This document shows, piece after piece, positions 5,767 to 8,207 of a stretch of DNA of 8,207 bases. The translations under genes were made by a program, and so were the position numbers. Position 1 is the stretch's first letter, and every line of letters begins with the position of its first letter. This DNA is from Pseudomonadota bacterium. GTDB taxonomy: Bacteria > Pseudomonadota > Alphaproteobacteria > Rhizobiales > Beijerinckiaceae. The stretch spans positions 1-8,207 of the forward strand of contig JAFAAP010000069.1 of NCBI GenBank assembly GCA_023426505.1, given 5' to 3'. The notes under the pieces are model-generated. The model was not told where the DNA came from and searched no databases. It saw nothing but the letters and a program-made list of their open reading frames with translations.

Positions 5767-6839
5767 GGAAGTTGGTCCTCGTTTTGATTCGTTGCCGTAC
5801 GCAGCCGCTCGATCACCGGCAGAAGCGTCTGCCGGATGGCGTGAGGATCGGGCACGTATCGGAATTCGATGGCCTGCCGTCCCGGCGGCAGGAACTCCTT
5901 GACGGTCGCCTCCGCGCCGCTGGCGTAGATGGCGACGTCGACGGAGGCCAGGAAGGCCTTGAGGTCGGGCGCCGTGATGAGGCGGACGTCGACGTCGGAG
6001 ACGTGGGGCGCGAAACGCAGCACGCCAGGCTTCATCAAGGCCATGAAGGTGGGGAAGATCGACACGATGCCGACGCGGGCCATCGGGTCGATGGTGGCGA
6101 GGAGCTTGCGCGTGTCCTCGGCCGGAATGAAGCTGAGGCCCACGACCGGAATGCCGGTCGGGATCAGATGCTCGACCTCGTTGCGGCGGTGGGCGAGCGT
6201 GAGGCAGATGTCGCAGGGATGCGGGAAAGCCTCGCCCGATTGCAACGCGTCGACCGTCGTCACCGCGATGGTGTCTCCCGGGCCGAGATACTCCTGGATG
6301 CGATCGGCATATTGCTGCGTCGTGTCGATGAAATTGCCCACCATCACGAGGCGCACGGGGCGGGTCGGCGTGCGGCCGCGCGCGGCGCGGGCATTGACGA
6401 GCGACGACACGACGGAGGGTGCGAGCCCGAGCTGCTCCGCCTCGTCGAACAGCGCTTCGATGCGGGCCTGGATCTTGCGCATCGCGGTGGTGCGAACGCC
6501 GTCGCCGAGATGGCCCTCGCCCACATAGGTGCCGGCGCCGGGACGGGACTCGATCAGCCCTGCGTGCCGCAGTTCCCGGTAGACTGTCGCGACGGTCATG
6601 TTGGCGATCCCGGCACGCTCGGCCAGCTCGCGCACGGAGGGCAGGCGCTGTCCCACCGGTAATTCGCCGAGTGCGATGCCGAACTCGATCAGTCCGCGCA
6701 ACTGAATGCCGAGAGGCACCGGAAGCGTGCGGTCGAGCGCATTCGCAAGGCTCGCCAGAATCCGCTCCTCCGGCGTCTGTTCCGCTTCATTGTTACAGTT
6801 GCCCACGGAAACGGCAGAGTATGTTTGAGTTTTAATCAC
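5763..6839 (-). CDS. GntR-family transcriptional regulator with unusual alpha/beta effector domain
   Basis: A 358-residue regulator. Residues about 40-107 form a GntR winged helix: LPSVRELAERAGIANMTVATVYREL, then LIESRPGAGTYV, the typical wing. A linker with a helical stretch (about 118-150) follows. The C-terminal half (about 162-345) alternates strands and helices (VRLVMVGNF, DICLTL, IPVVGLSF, RVGIVSIF, DVDVRLITA, DVAIYASGAE). It does not look like the FCD, UTRA or aminotransferase (MocR) domains of the main GntR subfamilies. It resembles a two-lobed Rossmann-like sensor, perhaps similar to PrpR-N or periplasmic-binding folds; that is a judgement by eye. The gene heads the - strand operon and faces the transporter gene, so it probably controls both and itself, responding to the imported solute or an intermediate. 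The start is uncertain: GTG 6839 has no clear ribosome site, and GTG 6806 is the next in-frame option. Its stop overlaps the next start. Confidence 0.87.
   Translation of the reverse strand: MIKTQTYSAVSVGNCNNEAEQTPEERILASLANALDRTLPVPLGIQLRGLIEFGIALGELPVGQRLPSVRELAERAGIANMTVATVYRELRHAGLIESRPGAGTYVGEGHLGDGVRTTAMRKIQARIEALFDEAEQLGLAPSVVSSLVNARAARGRTPTRPVRLVMVGNFIDTTQQYADRIQEYLGPGDTIAVTTVDALQSGEAFPHPCDICLTLAHRRNEVEHLIPTGIPVVGLSFIPAEDTRKLLATIDPMARVGIVSIFPTFMALMKPGVLRFAPHVSDVDVRLITAPDLKAFLASVDVAIYASGAEATVKEFLPPGRQAIEFRYVPDPHAIRQTLLPVIERLRTATNQNEDQLP
5776..5780 (-). promoter_or_regulatory. Ribosome binding site of the creatininase-family gene
   Basis: GAGGA on the - strand lies 9 bases before the ATG at 5766, inside the last codons of the regulator gene. 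It fixes this start and suggests the first enzyme is translated well even though it overlaps the regulator by four bases. Confidence 0.6.
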
Positions 6840-6874
6840 GTCGCAGTTGACTTTAATTGACGCGGTGACCTACC

Positions 6875-6892
6875 GTTCTAATCGATAAGAAC
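6875..6892. promoter_or_regulatory. 18-bp palindrome, candidate operator for the GntR regulator
   Basis: GTTCTAATCGATAAGAAC reads the same on both strands except at one symmetric pair (positions 6 and 13), so 16 of 18 bases are symmetric. It lies midway between the divergent starts, 36 bases from the regulator GTG and 44 from the transporter GTG, where one dimer could block both promoters. GntR dimers bind palindromes of this size. Assignment to this regulator is inferred from position. Confidence 0.55.
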
Positions 6893-6922
6893 ACCTTGAA
6901 CGAAAAGTAAGGTCCTTAGCAA

Positions 6923-6928
6923 GAGGGG
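6923..6928 (+). promoter_or_regulatory. Ribosome binding site of the substrate-binding protein gene
   Basis: GAGGGG stands 7 bases before the GTG at 6936 and decides that start. The nearer ATG at 6931 is only 2 bases from it and is followed by CAG and the stop TGA, so it cannot begin the protein. Confidence 0.75.
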
Positions 6929-6935
6929 ATATGCA

Positions 6936-8207
6936 GTGAAACAAACTTTCAAGCTTGGCGGGGCGCTGGTCGCAGCTCTCCTTCTCGGAACGACGCTGAG
7001 CGGCGCGGCCTCGGCGCAGACTCTCACCATGGGCCTTCGCGCCGGTCCCGACTCGATCGACCCGCACTGGTCGACCCTGGGCAGCCAGGCGGAGGCCCTG
7101 CGACACATCTTCGATACGCTCGTCATGTCCGACGAGAACCTGCAGCTGAAGCCGGGCCTCGCGACATCCTGGAAGCCCATCGACGACACCACCTGGGAGT
7201 TCAAGATCCGCGAGGGCGTGAAATTCCACGACGGATCCGAGCTGACCGCCGAGGACGTGAAGTTCTCGATCGACCGCATCCCGGTCGTGACCGGCCCCAT
7301 GAGCATGACGATCTACACGAAGCAGGTCGACTCCACATCGGTGGCCGACAAGTACACCCTGCACGTGAAGACCAAGAAGCCCGCTCCGACATTGCCGAAC
7401 GACTTCATCCGTCTCTTCGTCGTGTCGAAGAACGTCGGCATGGAGGCCCGCAACGAGCAGTTCAACTCCGGCAAGGCCGCCATCGGGACGGGCCCCTACA
7501 AGTTCGTCTCCTGGGAGCCGAAGGGCGATCTCGTGCTCGAGCGCTTCGACGGCTACTGGGGTGAGAAGCAGCCGTGGCAGAAGGTCGTCCGCAAGGAGAT
7601 CCCGAACGATCCGGCCCGCATGGCGGCCCTCAAGTCCGGCCAGGTCGACCTCGTCAACTACGTCCCGGCCACCGACTACGCCGCGATGCAGCGCGACAAG
7701 TCGGTCGACACTTTCGTGGCCGACTCGGTCTACTTCCTGAACATCACGCCGAACGTGAAGGAGACCCTGCCGAAGAAGGTGAAGGTCGACGGCAAGGAGA
7801 TCGACGCCAACCCGCTGCGGGACCCCAAGGTGCGTGAGGCCATGGATCTCGCCATCGATCGCAAGACGCTCGTGCGCGTCGTGCTCGAAGGCCTGGGCCG
7901 CCCGGCCAACCAGCTGATGCCGGCAAGCTTCTTCGGCGGCAACAAGAACCTGCCGGAGCGTCCCTACGACATCGCCAAGGCCAAGCAGCTTCTGGCCGAT
8001 GCCGGCTATCCGAAGGGGTTCGAGATCGACTTCGCCTGCACCAACAACCGCCTTCCCGGCGACTCGGCGGTGTGCGAAGCCCTCTCGCAGATGTGGGCCC
8101 GCGCGGGCCTGAAGGTGAACGCCAATGCGCTCAACGGCACGGTGTTCTTCCCGGCTCAGCAGAGGGGCGAGTTCTCCCTGTGGATGAGCGGCTGGGGCAC
8201 CCTGACG
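6936..8207 (+). CDS. Peptide/opine-type ABC transporter substrate-binding protein (SBP_bac_5), partial
   Basis: The first 424 residues of a periplasmic solute-binding protein of family 5 (DppA/OppA/GsiB class); the family usually has 500-550, so the C-terminus lies beyond the window. A classic signal peptide is present: MKQTFK, a hydrophobic core to about residue 22, and cleavage after Ala-Ser-Ala27, before QTLTMGL. No lipobox Cys is seen, so it should be free in the periplasm. Family landmarks include DSIDPHWSTLG, the W-x-F-K-I-R-x-G-V-K-F-H-D-G segment, the following L-T-A-E-D-V-K-F-S-I, GTGPYKF (184-190) and DPKVREAMDLAIDR. Members bind di- or oligopeptides, opines, glutathione and other amides, and hand them to an inner-membrane DppBC/DF-type pump, expected downstream. 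It is transcribed away from the regulator-enzyme operon across a shared control region, so it most likely imports that operon's substrate (inference). Ligand identity cannot be read from the sequence. Confidence 0.93.
   Translation, partial: MKQTFKLGGALVAALLLGTTLSGAASAQTLTMGLRAGPDSIDPHWSTLGSQAEALRHIFDTLVMSDENLQLKPGLATSWKPIDDTTWEFKIREGVKFHDGSELTAEDVKFSIDRIPVVTGPMSMTIYTKQVDSTSVADKYTLHVKTKKPAPTLPNDFIRLFVVSKNVGMEARNEQFNSGKAAIGTGPYKFVSWEPKGDLVLERFDGYWGEKQPWQKVVRKEIPNDPARMAALKSGQVDLVNYVPATDYAAMQRDKSVDTFVADSVYFLNITPNVKETLPKKVKVDGKEIDANPLRDPKVREAMDLAIDRKTLVRVVLEGLGRPANQLMPASFFGGNKNLPERPYDIAKAKQLLADAGYPKGFEIDFACTNNRLPGDSAVCEALSQMWARAGLKVNANALNGTVFFPAQQRGEFSLWMSGWGTLT

Larger units (their letters stand above)
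6840..6935. promoter_or_regulatory. Divergent promoter region between regulator operon and transporter gene
   Basis: This 96-base gap is clearly AT-richer than the surrounding genes and must hold the promoters for both directions. Two copies of TTGAC, 10 bases apart (6847-6851 and 6857-6861), are -35-like on the + strand. TTGACG at 6857 followed by TAATCG at 6879 is a poor but possible sigma70-type pair that would place the -10 inside the palindrome. GATAAG at 6884 is a better -10 but is badly spaced. No convincing - strand pair stands out. Exact promoter positions are not assigned. Confidence 0.55.

Noticed and set aside
6870..7364. - strand frame of 164 codons overlapping the transporter start
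   Set aside because: Antisense to the signal peptide and N-domain of the binding protein and crosses the operator. The + strand GTG has a good ribosome site and a clear family match.
1..8207. CRISPR arrays, insertion sequences, tRNA or rRNA genes
   Set aside because: No repeat-spacer pattern, transposase motifs, terminal inverted repeats or cloverleaf was seen; the window is almost entirely explained by coding genes.

Overview
GC-rich, densely coding DNA of a type common in Alphaproteobacteria. The end of an HWE-family histidine kinase, a family most abundant in Hyphomicrobiales (rhizobia, Methylobacterium, Bosea, Microvirga and relatives), makes that order the best guess. The genus cannot be read from the window.

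Layout. At the left edge (1-304, + strand) lies the C-terminal ATPase part of an HWE histidine kinase, with an in-frame stop at 8-10 exactly where the family's conserved Tyr should be, so it is probably a decaying gene. A strong hairpin (292-317) separates it from a convergent gene block. From 6839 down to 332, on the - strand, seven genes form one tight unit in transcription order: a GntR-type regulator, a creatininase-family amidohydrolase, a ketopantoate-reductase-like dehydrogenase, a short-chain dehydrogenase, a CE4 deacetylase/cyclic-imidase-like hydrolase, a P1-family (DmpA-like) aminopeptidase and an isoaspartyl peptidase/L-asparaginase. Four of the six junctions overlap by 1-4 bases, one has a 3-base gap, and only one (41 bases) has room for a hairpin and a fresh ribosome binding site. 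Divergently, on the + strand from 6936 to the window end, is the first part of a peptide/opine-type ABC transporter substrate-binding protein with a signal peptide. The 96-base gap between the divergent genes carries a near-perfect 18-bp palindrome, the best candidate operator.

How it may work together (inference). An exported binding protein captures a peptide-like or amide-containing solute and delivers it to a transporter presumably encoded beyond the right edge. None of the enzymes has an export signal, so breakdown is cytoplasmic. Four act on C-N bonds of families known for cyclic, beta-linked or D-type amides (creatininase, imidase-like, DmpA, isoaspartyl peptidase), and two oxidoreductases could process the released hydroxy or keto acid. 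The regulator, first gene of the operon, probably senses the substrate or an intermediate through an unusual C-terminal domain. I do not recognise this gene set as a characterised pathway. It looks like an undescribed catabolic system for a non-standard amide, cyclic imide or beta-peptide-like compound.
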